Source of the DNA: Prevotella sp. UBA2746 | Lineage (GTDB): Bacteria > Bacteroidota > Bacteroidia > Bacteroidales > Bacteroidaceae | Length of the DNA stretch: 64,000 bases | Reading direction: 5' to 3' | Assembly (NCBI GenBank): GCA_002353555.1 | Contig: DEJO01000018.1 | Location: forward strand, 1 to 64,000 | In this document: positions 23,683 to 32,532 of the stretch, in pieces | Layout of the letters: each line of letters opens with the position of its first letter | How positions within the stretch are numbered: the stretch's first letter is position 1 | The notes under the pieces: generated by a model | Database searches by the model: none | Told to the model about the DNA's origin: nothing | What the model saw: only the letters and a program-made list of their open reading frames with translations | Translations under genes and position numbers: made by a program

Positions 23683-25140
23683 TTACATCTGCTCCGCCAA
23701 CATGATGGCACGTCGCAAGGCACCCAACTTGTTGTTGACCTCCTGTAACTCGTACTCTTCATCGCTCTTGGCAACGATACCGCCGCCAGCCTGGAACCAC
23801 AGTTCTCCGTTGCGGCTGACAAAAGTACGGATGGTGATGGCTTGGTTCAGACTGCCATGAAGTCCGATAAAGCCGATACAACCGCCGTATGCACCACGGC
23901 TGTGCGGCTCGTATTCAGAGATGAGTTGCATGGCGCGCACTTTCGGAGCACCGCTCAGCGTTCCTGCGGGGAAGGTGTCGAAGAATGCTTTCACGGGGTC
24001 TGCCCCTTCGTTGAGGATACCGCTGACACGGCTCACCAGGTGGATGACATGCGAATAGTATTGCAGGTCTTTATAGAAGTCAACCTTCACGTCGTGGCAG
24101 TTGCGGCTCAGGTCGTTGCGTGCCAGGTCTACCAACATCACGTGCTCGGCATTCTCCTTCGGGTCGTTGCGCAGGTATTCGGCACCCTTGCGGTCGGCTT
24201 CGGCATCACCCGTGCGGCGTGTCGTGCCGGCAATAGGGTCTATGTATGCCTTGCGGTCTTCTATGCGGCAATGGGTCTCCGGCGAAGAACCGAAGATACG
24301 GAAGCCCCCGAAGTCGAAGTAGAACAGGTAGGGCGACGGGTTGATGGAGCGCAGTGCGCGATAGAGTTTGAAGTCGTCGCCTTCAAACTGCTGCACGAAA
24401 CGACGGGAGAGCACTATCTGGAACACATCGCCACGCAAGCAATGCTGTATGCCACGCCGGATGTTCGCCTTGTGCTCCTCGTCGGTCAGCGGCGACGTTG
24501 TCTCACCCACGGGATGGAAGCCGTAAGGTTTCACATTGTCTTTGTTCATCAACCGCTGCAACTCCACCAAGTCGCGCTCCGAACCTAATGTCACCAGCGT
24601 CATGGTGTTGTTGAAATGGTCGAAGACGATGATGTCACGGTAGAGTACATAGCACATGTCCGGCGCATCATTCCTCTCCATGGTCTCGTCTTTCACGGCG
24701 ATGTTCTCGAAATAGCGCACTGCATTGAATGCCGTATAGCCGTATAGTCCGCAGTAGCCACTCCCCTCGCCCGTCACTTCGAAGCAACTGAGGAACTCGT
24801 TGACAGCAGCTGCTATCGTCTCGGCGGTCAAGCCGGAAGGAGAACTTAATGGGCTGGATGGGCTAGCTTGTCTAGATGGGCTAGCCTGGCTAGAAGAGTT
24901 TGAAGAGCTAAGCCCTCTCCCATCCGGGAACTTCATCTCTATCTCGCCGTGGTTGACCGCGATGCTTGCCAAGGGATGAATACCAATGAACGAGCGGCTG
25001 TTGTTCTTGTCGTGATAGTCGGAACTCTCCATGAGGACGCTCTGCGGATAGATGTCACGCAAGCGCATATAGACACCTACTGGAGTATAGAGATCCGCCA
25101 GGAGGGTCACAGTATGTGTCTGATACTTAAAAGTTTCCAT
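23683..25140 (-). CDS. trpE: Anthranilate synthase component I with a Ser-rich insert
   Basis: 485 residues. Converts chorismate and ammonia to anthranilate. Conserved LSRRFVQ, IAGTTRRTGDAEAD, ENAEHVMLVDLARNDL and FPAGTLSGAPKVRAM are present. Residues 77-103 are Ser/Pro/Gln-rich low complexity encoded by CTAG-bearing repeats (24832-24912), in the variable part between N-terminal strands; the Ser of the usual Trp-feedback site could not be placed with certainty. It overlaps trpB by 14 bp. Confidence 0.95.
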   Translation of the reverse strand: METFKYQTHTVTLLADLYTPVGVYMRLRDIYPQSVLMESSDYHDKNNSRSFIGIHPLASIAVNHGEIEMKFPDGRGLSSSNSSSQASPSRQASPSSPLSSPSGLTAETIAAAVNEFLSCFEVTGEGSGYCGLYGYTAFNAVRYFENIAVKDETMERNDAPDMCYVLYRDIIVFDHFNNTMTLVTLGSERDLVELQRLMNKDNVKPYGFHPVGETTSPLTDEEHKANIRRGIQHCLRGDVFQIVLSRRFVQQFEGDDFKLYRALRSINPSPYLFYFDFGGFRIFGSSPETHCRIEDRKAYIDPIAGTTRRTGDAEADRKGAEYLRNDPKENAEHVMLVDLARNDLSRNCHDVKVDFYKDLQYYSHVIHLVSRVSGILNEGADPVKAFFDTFPAGTLSGAPKVRAMQLISEYEPHSRGAYGGCIGFIGLHGSLNQAITIRTFVSRNGELWFQAGGGIVAKSDEEYELQEVNNKLGALRRAIMLAEQM

Positions 25141-26335
25141 ATTCCTTCGCCAGTGCTTTATTGTTCAAATATGTCTGTACATCTTTGTCGCCACGACCGC
25201 TGACCGTCAGCACGACAACATCCGTGGGACGGAACGCCAGTTTCTTCAGCGCAGCGACGGCATGGGCACTCTCTATGGCAGGGATGATGCCTTCCATGCG
25301 CGTCAGTTCGTAGCCGGCATAGATGGCTTCATCGTCGTTGACGGCGAGAATCTGTGTGCGACCGCTCTGTGCAAGGCTGGCATGCATGGGTCCGATACCG
25401 GGATAGTCGAGACCGGCTGAGATAGTGAACGCCTCTTTGATTTGTCCGTCTTCGGTCTGCATGACGAGCGTCTTGGCACCGTGGATGATACCCATCGTCC
25501 CGCAATGCATTGTGGCTGCAGTGTAATCGGTATCTATTCCGTGGCCGCCAGCCTCTGCCAGCACCATCTTCACACGCTCGTCGTCAATATAATGGTAGAT
25601 GGTACCGGCAGCATTGGAGCCGCCGCCCACACAGGCGATGAGGTAGTCGGGATAGTCGCGGCCAACCTTCTCCTGCAATTGCCACTTGATTTCTTCGGAG
25701 ATGATGCTTTGCATACGGGCAACGATGTCGGGATAAGGATGCGGTCCCATCGTACTGCCTACGATATAGAAGGTGTCCTGCGGATGGCAACACCAGTCGC
25801 GGATGGCTTCCGAGCAGGCATCAGAGAGGGTCATGTTACCGGTGGTGACGGGATGGACCTCGGCACCCAGCATCTTCATGCGCTCCACGTTGGTGTGCTG
25901 GCGCTCCACATCGGTCTTGCCCATGAAAATCTCGCAACGCATGTTCATCAGTGCACACACCGTAGCGGTGGCAACACCGTGCTGTCCGGCTCCCGTCTCC
26001 GCGATGATGCGCGTCTTTCCCATCTTCTTTGCCATGAGTATCTGTCCGATGGTGTTGTTGATCTTGTGGGCTCCCGTGTGGTTCAGGTCTTCGCGCTTCA
26101 GGTAGAGCTGGCAACCATAGCGTTCGCTCATGCGACGGGCATAGTACAGTGGCGACGGCCTGCCCACATAGTCCTTCAACAGGGCATGGTATTCCTGCTT
26201 AAACTCCTCGCTCTCGATGATGGGCAGGTAAGCATCCTGCAGGTCGTGTACGCATTTATATAGGATTTCCGGCACGTAGGCACCGCCATACTCGCCGTAG
26301 AAACCGTTCTTGTCTACGAAATAGTTTTTGCTCAT
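25127..26335 (-). CDS. trpB: Tryptophan synthase beta chain
   Basis: 402 residues. PLP enzyme joining indole and serine. PLP lysine in HTGAHKINNTIGQ, GAGQHGVATA, the phosphate-binding CVGGGSNAAG and the C-terminal SGRGDKD are intact. It lies 4 bp after trpA and overlaps trpE by 14 bp. Confidence 0.97.
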   Translation of the reverse strand: MSKNYFVDKNGFYGEYGGAYVPEILYKCVHDLQDAYLPIIESEEFKQEYHALLKDYVGRPSPLYYARRMSERYGCQLYLKREDLNHTGAHKINNTIGQILMAKKMGKTRIIAETGAGQHGVATATVCALMNMRCEIFMGKTDVERQHTNVERMKMLGAEVHPVTTGNMTLSDACSEAIRDWCCHPQDTFYIVGSTMGPHPYPDIVARMQSIISEEIKWQLQEKVGRDYPDYLIACVGGGSNAAGTIYHYIDDERVKMVLAEAGGHGIDTDYTAATMHCGTMGIIHGAKTLVMQTEDGQIKEAFTISAGLDYPGIGPMHASLAQSGRTQILAVNDDEAIYAGYELTRMEGIIPAIESAHAVAALKKLAFRPTDVVVLTVSGRGDKDVQTYLNNKALAKEYGNF

Positions 26336-26339
26336 AATA

Positions 26340-27122
26340 TTATTGTTCTAATGCTTGGTAGAGTTGGTTGATGGCTGTTTCGGCGTTGCCGGTCTCTCGC
26401 AGCAGGGTGACAAACTTCGAACCGATGATGGCTCCGGCGGCATTTGCCTGCGCACTCTCAAGGGTTTGCTTGTTGGAGATGCCGAAACCTATCATGCGCG
26501 GATTCTTGAGGTGCATGCCGTTGATGTGGCGGAAGTACTCCAGTTTGGCTTCGCCGAAGCTGCTCTGTGCGCCCGTGATGCTGGCACTGGAGACCATGTA
26601 GATGAAGCCGTCGGTGTTCTCGTCGATGAACCGGATGCGTTCTTCCGAGGTTTCGGGTGTTATCATCATGATGACGCGCAGGTCGAAGCGGTCTGCCAAC
26701 GGCTTCACGATGTCGAGGTAGTCCTGGAAAGGCAGGTCGGGGATGATGACACCCGATATGCCTGCCTCCACACACTGGCGGAAGAAGTTCTCGTAACCAT
26801 GGTGCATGACGATGTTCAGGTACCCCATCCATACCAAGGGAATCGTCACCTCGTCCTTGATCTCACGCAACTGACGGAAAAGGATGTCGGTAGTCATACC
26901 GTTCTTCAGCGCCACCGTGCCGGCACTCTGGATGACGGGACCGTCGGCAAGGGGGTCGCTGAAGGGCATGCCGACCTCGATCATGTCGATGCCTCGCCGC
27001 TGCAACGTCTTGATGACCTCGCCGGTACCTTCGAGCGTGGGACAACCGGCGCAGAAGTACAGCGACAACAGCTTACGACCTGTTGCCTGCTGCTCTGCAA
27101 ATAACTGATTGATCTTGTTCAT
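26340..27122 (-). CDS. trpA: Tryptophan synthase alpha chain
   Basis: 260 residues. Releases indole from indole-3-glycerol phosphate. Catalytic Glu in IEVGMPFSDPLADGP and Asp in VIIPDLPFQD are visible, with GFGISNKQ near the C-terminus. It precedes trpB by 4 bp, consistent with equimolar synthesis of the complex. Confidence 0.97.
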   Translation of the reverse strand: MNKINQLFAEQQATGRKLLSLYFCAGCPTLEGTGEVIKTLQRRGIDMIEVGMPFSDPLADGPVIQSAGTVALKNGMTTDILFRQLREIKDEVTIPLVWMGYLNIVMHHGYENFFRQCVEAGISGVIIPDLPFQDYLDIVKPLADRFDLRVIMMITPETSEERIRFIDENTDGFIYMVSSASITGAQSSFGEAKLEYFRHINGMHLKNPRMIGFGISNKQTLESAQANAAGAIIGSKFVTLLRETGNAETAINQLYQALEQ

Positions 27123-27173
27123 TTCTTGGTGTTATCTAATTAGTTTTCGTATTCTTTCTCGCAGAAAAGAAGC

Positions 27174-27842
27174 CTATCCCTCTCTCACGGCAGTGACAAA
27201 CTGCCTGAGCAGTTCCACGTCCTTCATGGCTGGCGCTGTCTCGAAACGGGAGTTGAGGTCAATGCCGAGCAACTTGGGATGGGACAACGACTTCACCCGC
27301 TCAACGTCATCAGGTCCGATGCCACCGCTGAGCAGGAAGGGTACGTCACCGTCGTAGCCGTCGAGCACGCTCCAGTCGAACTGTTTTCCGCTGCCACCCA
27401 CCAACGGGGTCTTCGTGTCGAAAAGGAAGTAGTCCACATGTCCGACGTAGTCGTGATAACGTTGGAGGTCTTCTGCCGAAGAGATGCTCAACGCCTTCAT
27501 GATCTCGATGCCGGGATGGATGTCGGGATCGAGCGTACGCCGCAGGTTGTCAATCATGACGGGGCTCTCGTTGCCATGCAACTGCACGATGTCCAGTTGG
27601 TAGTTGACCACTCTGGTGACAATGTTCTGCGGCATGTCGTCGACGAAGACTCCTACCCGCTTGGGCAACGTGTCTAAGTCTGTCAGCGACGAGTAGTCGG
27701 GGATGATACCGGCACGGCTACTGATCTGCTGCACATAGCGCGGACTGTCGGGCCAGAAGATAAACCCCATCCAGTCGACACCTGATTCTTTTACGGCGCG
27801 AATATTATCGGCATCGCGCATGCCGCAAACTTTTATGATCAT
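27174..27842 (-). CDS. trpF: Phosphoribosylanthranilate isomerase
   Basis: 222 residues. Amadori rearrangement step of tryptophan synthesis. The family N-terminus IIKVCGMRDADNI carries the catalytic Cys; VQLHGNES and a late Asp (GIDLNSRFE) are also present. TrpF and TrpC are separate genes here. It is followed by trpA after 51 bp. Confidence 0.95.
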   Translation of the reverse strand: MIIKVCGMRDADNIRAVKESGVDWMGFIFWPDSPRYVQQISSRAGIIPDYSSLTDLDTLPKRVGVFVDDMPQNIVTRVVNYQLDIVQLHGNESPVMIDNLRRTLDPDIHPGIEIMKALSISSAEDLQRYHDYVGHVDYFLFDTKTPLVGGSGKQFDWSVLDGYDGDVPFLLSGGIGPDDVERVKSLSHPKLLGIDLNSRFETAPAMKDVELLRQFVTAVREG

Positions 27843-27870
27843 AGCTTTTTATTATTATTGGTCAGACTCG

Positions 27871-28668
27871 TCAGACTTGTCCGACTTGTCTGATAAACTC
27901 TCCCAAAGCCTCGCCGGGACGGTCGGCCTTCATGAAGTTTTCGCCGATGAGGAAGCCTTTATAGCCAGCCTGCCTCAACGTCCTGACGACCTCCGGACGG
28001 CTGATACCGCTCTCGCTCACCTTCACGGCATCGCGCGGCAGCAGCTCTGCCATGCGGAAGGAGTTTTCTACGTCGGTGATGAAGGTGCCGAGGTTGCGGT
28101 TGTTGATGCCGCAAAGGTCGGGGTCAAGTGCGGCATAGTCGAGTTCATCCTCAGCATGCATCTCCAACAACACCTCCAACCCTAACTCGTGGGCGGTATG
28201 CAACAGGGTGCCGCAGTCCCGCAAAGAGAGGTCGGCAGCAATCAGCAACACTGCCGATGCACCGCAGAGGCGCGCCTGGAAGAGTTGATACTCGTCGATG
28301 ACGAAGTTCTTATACAGGATAGGTATCGTCACCCCGGACTCGCGTGCCACACGGATGAACTTGTCGCTGCCACCGAAGTAGTGCTCGTCGGTGAGGATGC
28401 TGAGGGCGGCGGCACCGTTCTGCTGGTACGAGAGGGGTATCACACCGGGCTGCCCGTCTTCCTTGATCCACCCCTTGGAGGGCGACTTGCGCTTGAACTC
28501 GGCAATGATTCCAGTCTCCGACCGCACCAGCGCCTGGCGCAAAGAGGCTGTCTGCCCTGCCTCCATCAGCCTTTCCACGGCAGCATAGAGTTGTTGCGGT
28601 GGCATCTGCTGCTTGAAGCGCTCCACTTCCATTCGCTTATGGGCTACTATCTCGTCTAATATATCCAT
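27871..28668 (-). CDS. trpC: Indole-3-glycerol phosphate synthase
   Basis: 265 residues. Visible motifs are ILDEIVAHKRMEVE, FKRKSPSKG (catalytic Lys), LTDEHYFGG, KNFVIDEYQ and GINNRNLGTF. The 3' end and the spacer to trpF contain GTCAGACTT-like 9-bp tandem words (27855-27893) that overlap the stop codon. It begins 10 bp after trpD. Confidence 0.96.
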   Translation of the reverse strand: MDILDEIVAHKRMEVERFKQQMPPQQLYAAVERLMEAGQTASLRQALVRSETGIIAEFKRKSPSKGWIKEDGQPGVIPLSYQQNGAAALSILTDEHYFGGSDKFIRVARESGVTIPILYKNFVIDEYQLFQARLCGASAVLLIAADLSLRDCGTLLHTAHELGLEVLLEMHAEDELDYAALDPDLCGINNRNLGTFITDVENSFRMAELLPRDAVKVSESGISRPEVVRTLRQAGYKGFLIGENFMKADRPGEALGEFIRQVGQV

Positions 28669-28678
28669 TTTTTACGAT

Positions 28679-29677
28679 TTACTGATTCAGCTCCACGAAC
28701 TTCTTGAATGTTGCAAGGGCACGTCCGCTGTCGATACTCTCGCGGGCGATGTCAACGCATTCTTCGATGGACTTCTGTCCTTTCTCCAACACCTGAATGC
28801 CGAAGGCGGCATTGGCGAGGACGATGTTCTTCTGAGCGGGCAATGCACGGTTCTCCAGCACACGGTCGAAGATCTGCTTGGCCTCCTCTTCGGTGGCACC
28901 GCCCACCAGTTCTTCGGGCTTGGCGATGTCAAAGCCAAGGTCCTGTGGCTTGAAGACTCGCTCATAGCTGTTGGTGGTCACCTTGAAGTCGCCTGTCAGC
29001 GAAATCTCGTCGTAGCCGTCGATGCTGTTCACGATGCCATAGTCGATGCCAATCTTCTGGTAGACATGGTGGTAGAGGCGCATCTGGTCGAGATTGGCGA
29101 CGCCAAGGAGCTGACACTTCGGCTGACTGGGGTTCACCAGCGGACCTAACAGGTTGAAGATGGTAGGGAACTGCAATGCCTTTCTGATGGGCCCGACGAA
29201 CTTCATCGCCTTGGCAAAGAGCTGCGCATGCAGGTAGACGATGCCTGCCTCGTTGAGACTGCGGTTCAGTTTGTCGATGTCGTCGGTGAACATCACGCCG
29301 TGGTTGGCAATGACATTCGACGCACCGCTGGTCGACGTCGCCGCATAGTTGCCGTGTTTGGCTACCTTGTAGCCGGCTCCGGCAATGACGAAGCATGCCG
29401 TCGTCGAGATATTGAACGTGTTCTTGCGGTCGCCGCCCGTTCCTACTACGTCGATATATCGGTCGCAGTCGAGGATGGCGGGCACTCCCGTCTCAAGGAT
29501 GCCGTCTCGGAATCCCAACAGTTCGTCTACTGTCACGCCCCGCATCTGCAGACCGGTGAGCAGAGCGGTGATCTGTTCCTGCGGAAACTCGCTCTTCGTG
29601 ATTCCTACCAAGATTTCTTTCATCTCCTCACGAGTCAGTTCCTCGTGATTCAACAACCGGTTTAAAATGTCCTTCAT
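28679..29677 (-). CDS. trpD: Anthranilate phosphoribosyltransferase
   Basis: 332 residues. Transfers phosphoribose to anthranilate. The PRPP-binding GTGGDRKNTFNIST, the KHGNYAATSTSGASN segment and the NLLGPLVNPSQPK motif are intact. The start at 29677 (MKDILNRLL) is preferred; 29683 (MTMKD) is equally placed. It is first in the operon, behind a leader with a Trp-rich peptide and hairpin (29735-29860). Confidence 0.95.
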   Translation of the reverse strand: MKDILNRLLNHEELTREEMKEILVGITKSEFPQEQITALLTGLQMRGVTVDELLGFRDGILETGVPAILDCDRYIDVVGTGGDRKNTFNISTTACFVIAGAGYKVAKHGNYAATSTSGASNVIANHGVMFTDDIDKLNRSLNEAGIVYLHAQLFAKAMKFVGPIRKALQFPTIFNLLGPLVNPSQPKCQLLGVANLDQMRLYHHVYQKIGIDYGIVNSIDGYDEISLTGDFKVTTNSYERVFKPQDLGFDIAKPEELVGGATEEEAKQIFDRVLENRALPAQKNIVLANAAFGIQVLEKGQKSIEECVDIARESIDSGRALATFKKFVELNQ

Positions 29678-29734
29678 TGTCATAGTTTGCTCTATTTTGT
29701 TGGTTGATATCTTTTTTGCAGATGTTACAAACTT

Positions 29735-29769
29735 AAAAGAGACCTGTCGTAAGAACGGCAGGCCTCTTT
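29735..29769 (-). terminator. trp operon attenuator hairpin
   Basis: On the minus strand AAAGAGGCCTGCCGT pairs with ACGACAGGTCTCTTT (15 positions, one mismatch, 4-nt loop) and runs into UUUUAAG. It sits between the leader peptide and trpD. A GTCGTGAGTAACG stretch right after the leader stop can instead pair with CGTTCTTACGAC, which spans the hairpin loop and arm, as expected of an antiterminator. Confidence 0.75.
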
Positions 29770-29812
29770 GTGTATCTGAAGTATCCACATGGCTACGTTA
29801 CTCACGACTTGA

Positions 29813-29860
29813 TTATCTTGAGAGACGCCACCACCAATTTGTAGATACGATAACTTTCAT
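29813..29860 (-). CDS. trpL: trp operon leader peptide (MKVIVSTNWWWRLSR)
   Basis: Fifteen codons with three consecutive TGG Trp codons, followed by TAA. It lies about 28 nt after a promoter box and about 45 nt upstream of the attenuator hairpin. Such peptides act as ribosome-stalling sensors of charged tRNA-Trp. The layout (promoter, Trp-rich peptide, antiterminator-capable segment, terminator, trpD) is the evidence; translation has not been shown. The symbol is used by analogy with enterobacterial trpL. Confidence 0.75.
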   Translation of the reverse strand: MKVIVSTNWWWRLSR

Positions 29861-29888
29861 ATTTCGACTGTTACTTATGATTTGGCTG

Positions 29889-29896
29889 CAAAATTA
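29889..29896 (-). promoter_or_regulatory. Predicted trp operon promoter -7 box
   Basis: Minus strand TAATTTTG, with TTTG 18 nt upstream (29915-29918). It drives the leader peptide and the seven trp genes. Confidence 0.65.
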
Positions 29897-30154
29897 CATG
29901 TTTTATTTGAAACTGCAAACTTTTCAGCCACTTTTTTAACACAAATCACATCATGCGACACGACAACAGCTAACGCACTGAAGGCTGTATATTTAAATAG
30001 GTGAGGTTTCCGGAATAGGTCTTCCGTGCCCTGCATCATCATGCAAAAGTGTGAGCCTTAAATTATTTTCACCCCATATATAATAAACCATGTTACAACT
30101 ACGTTACTTCAATAGACACTAAATAAAATAGTATCCACATAACAACATTCGCCT

Positions 30155-30280
30155 ATGCAGTATTTTACACATGAAGATTTAAACCCATCTGAAAGGACAC
30201 TGAACATCATCCGACAGGTAGCCTACTCCTACCGCGTACTGAAAATGAACGGCAGCATACAACAATACTGCCTCAACTAA
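30155..30280 (+). CDS. Conserved-looking 41-residue small protein
   Basis: Begins MQYFTHEDLNPSERT and ends QQYCLN. I recall similar 41-residue hypothetical proteins in other Bacteroidales with the pattern NPSE-T-N-I-RQ-AY-YR, but cannot name a function. It has no signal peptide or membrane segment; it is rich in polar and aromatic residues. It lies 36 bp upstream of rpe on the same strand and may be cotranscribed. No TAnnTTTG box was found upstream. The rest of 29940-30154 shows nothing recognisable. Confidence 0.5.
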   Translation: MQYFTHEDLNPSERTLNIIRQVAYSYRVLKMNGSIQQYCLN

Positions 30281-30316
30281 CCGCAACGAGTAGCATCAAC
30301 TGACAACCCTGACATG

Positions 30317-30973
30317 ATGAAAGAAATTCTGGTCTCACCCTCATTGCTCGCCGCCGACTTCCTGAACATCGGGAAGGAGGTGGAGATGATTAACAACAGC
30401 CCGGCTGACTGGCTCCACCTGGATGTGATGGACGGTGTTTTCGTACCCAACATTTCATTCGGTTTCTCCGTGCTGAACGCTGTAGCAAAGGTCAGCAAGA
30501 AACCACTCGACGTGCATTTCATGATTCAATGCCCGGAGAAGTTCATACAAAGGACGGCTCAGCTGGGTGCCATGATGATGAACATACACTACGAGGCATG
30601 TACACACCTGCACCGCACGGTCTACGACATCCATCAGGCAGGCATGAAAGCCGGCGTCACCCTGAACCCGACGACACCTGTCTGTGCCTTGGAGGACATC
30701 ATCAAAGATGTGGACATGGTGCTGCTTATGAGTGTCAACCCCGGGTTCGGAGGTCAACCTTTCATCGAGAACACGATAGACAAGGTGAAACGGCTGCGCG
30801 AACTCATCGACACGAGCGGCAGCAAGGCACTGATTGAAGTAGATGGCGGCGTACAGGCAGAGACGGCTCCACGGCTGGTGAAGGCTGGCGTTGACATATT
30901 GGTCAGCGGCAGCTATATCTTCAAGTCGCCGAACCCGGCAGACACCATCAGACAACTGAAAGAGTTAAGATAG
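30317..30973 (+). CDS. rpe: Ribulose-phosphate 3-epimerase
   Basis: About 218 residues (an ATG one codon upstream at 30314 is possible). Interconverts ribulose and xylulose 5-phosphate. TIM-barrel motifs: SPSLLAADF, HLDVMDGVFVPN, HFMIQ (metal His), MSVNPGFGGQPF and EVDGGVQ. The stop codon is one base from the convergent sigma-factor stop. Confidence 0.96.
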   Translation: MKEILVSPSLLAADFLNIGKEVEMINNSPADWLHLDVMDGVFVPNISFGFSVLNAVAKVSKKPLDVHFMIQCPEKFIQRTAQLGAMMMNIHYEACTHLHRTVYDIHQAGMKAGVTLNPTTPVCALEDIIKDVDMVLLMSVNPGFGGQPFIENTIDKVKRLRELIDTSGSKALIEVDGGVQAETAPRLVKAGVDILVSGSYIFKSPNPADTIRQLKELR

Positions 30974-30974
30974 T

Positions 30975-31574
30975 TTACGCCAACTGCAACTGTATCTGAT
31001 TTTCCTTAGCCATGCGACGAAGGTTCAGGAGTGCATAGCGCATGCGCCCCAACGAGGTGTTGATGCTCACACCCGTGGTTTCGGCTATCTCTTTGAAAGA
31101 AAGTTCCTGATAGAATCGCATGTAGACCACCTCACGCTGTGGTGCCGGCAGCTTGTTCATCATCTTCTTTACGTCAGTAAGAACCTGGGCATTGACGTAT
31201 TGTGCCTCTATACTGCCGTCCAAAAGGTCGTCCTTCTTTCCAAGATTAGAGAGGTCGTTATCTTTCGGCGCCTCAACCACCTTGTCTTGGCGTTGCTCAC
31301 GATACCAGTCCATGATGACATTGTGGGCAATACGCATCACCCACGCACCGAACTTACCCGTTGGAGAGTATTTTCCCTGTTGCAGACGCATCACCACCTT
31401 CACAAAGGTTTCTTGAAAAAGGTCGTCAGCAACGTCTCTGTCATGAACGACAAAGAGGATGTAAGCAAACAGTTTCGATTGATTGCGCGACAATAGAATG
31501 TCGAAAGCCCTGTTGTTTCCGTCTACATACGACATGGCCAACTGCTCGTCGGTCATCTCATTCAGATTCTTCAT
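30975..31574 (-). CDS. Sigma-70 family RNA polymerase sigma factor (ECF-like)
   Basis: 199 residues. Region 2 (AFDILLSRNQSKLFAYILFVVHDRDVADDLFQETFVKV) and region 4 (LPAPQREVVYMRFYQELSFKEIAETTGVSINTSLGRMRYAL) are separated by a short charged linker. There is no adjacent anti-sigma FecR-like gene, so it is not a classic SusCD-linked sigma factor; this orphan type is common in Bacteroidetes and its regulon is unknown. Confidence 0.9.
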   Translation of the reverse strand: MKNLNEMTDEQLAMSYVDGNNRAFDILLSRNQSKLFAYILFVVHDRDVADDLFQETFVKVVMRLQQGKYSPTGKFGAWVMRIAHNVIMDWYREQRQDKVVEAPKDNDLSNLGKKDDLLDGSIEAQYVNAQVLTDVKKMMNKLPAPQREVVYMRFYQELSFKEIAETTGVSINTSLGRMRYALLNLRRMAKENQIQLQLA

Positions 31575-31668
31575 TCCTTAAATTTTTATTGTTCTTTAAG
31601 TAATGTTGCTCCGATAGGCTTTCTGGTTTTAAGTTGTCGTAATTAGAGTTTTGTTTAAAAATCGGGTG

Positions 31669-31676
31669 CAAATATA
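31669..31676 (-). promoter_or_regulatory. Predicted promoter for the sigma-factor gene
   Basis: Minus strand TATATTTG with TTTG exactly 20 nt upstream (31697-31700), a full match to the Bacteroidales consensus. The leader would be about 90 nt. Confidence 0.7.
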
Positions 31677-31729
31677 AAGACTTTTATACTTTTACGCAAA
31701 TTTTAGGCACAAAATATCAATTTTCTCTT

Positions 31730-32491
31730 TCATTTTGCTACCAGACCACGACGTTTCAGGCGCTTAAACTCACGTTTTGCCTTGCGCATCTCAGCATTGA
31801 AACGGTCGCTGGTGTGCAGATAGTCGTAGGCAACACTTGCGGCAACAAACGCAGCATCGACATCGCTTTGCCAGTGGGCACCGACAATGACGCGGCTCTC
31901 ACCGTACATCATGCCACGAGCCAACAGTGTGTCGGCACGCTCAGGGTTGATTTCCGACAGCAACAGGGCTGCACTCCACCCCAAGATGGTGTGTCCGGAG
32001 GGATAGGAACCGTTCTTCCTGAGTGCCTCGTCATCCTTCGGATAGAACGTAGGCTCATTGAAAAACATGAACGGACGCACACGCATATAGTGGTTCTTGG
32101 GTATCTTGCAAATCAAGTCGCACGTCTTTGCAGCGTTACGCAGGAGCCTGAAGATGGCTGGTGTGCCTTCGGGTGAAATCTGAATGCCGAAGGGAATGGA
32201 GAACTCCGACATGATGGTTTGTATGCCATAGACGGCATCGCGCAATGCGATGGCTGCACGTTCAGGGTTCTGCCGCTGCTGCTTGCCCCACTCATATTGT
32301 GCAATGTCGTACTTAAAGCGCATGCTGGCAGTATCGGGCGGTGCAGGATACCACTTCAGCATGTTGGGCAACTCAGGTACCTTGAAGTAAGGTTTGGCAC
32401 CTGGCAGTCCGGGAGTCTGCGCCCAACCACTTTGGGCGAAGCCACAGAGCATCACTACCGTCATCATCACACACAACAAATTCTTTTTCAT
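31730..32491 (-). CDS. Class A non-specific acid phosphatase (PAP2 superfamily)
   Basis: 253 residues. The signal peptide MKKNLLCVMMTVVMLCGFAQSGWAQ indicates a periplasmic enzyme. The three-part phosphatase signature is complete: KNHYMRVRPF, PSGHT, and SRVIVGAHWQSDVD. It releases phosphate from organic monoesters. It starts 41 bp after the DUF6359 lipoprotein gene and is probably cotranscribed. Confidence 0.92.
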   Translation of the reverse strand: MKKNLLCVMMTVVMLCGFAQSGWAQTPGLPGAKPYFKVPELPNMLKWYPAPPDTASMRFKYDIAQYEWGKQQRQNPERAAIALRDAVYGIQTIMSEFSIPFGIQISPEGTPAIFRLLRNAAKTCDLICKIPKNHYMRVRPFMFFNEPTFYPKDDEALRKNGSYPSGHTILGWSAALLLSEINPERADTLLARGMMYGESRVIVGAHWQSDVDAAFVAASVAYDYLHTSDRFNAEMRKAKREFKRLKRRGLVAK

Positions 32492-32532
32492 ATCGTATTC
32501 TTTTTTATTGTCAACATTCATGTTTACTATCA

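Noticed and set aside
30975..31574. SusCD-linked ECF sigma/anti-sigma pair
   Set aside because: No FecR-like anti-sigma gene adjoins it and the neighbours are rpe and an acid phosphatase.
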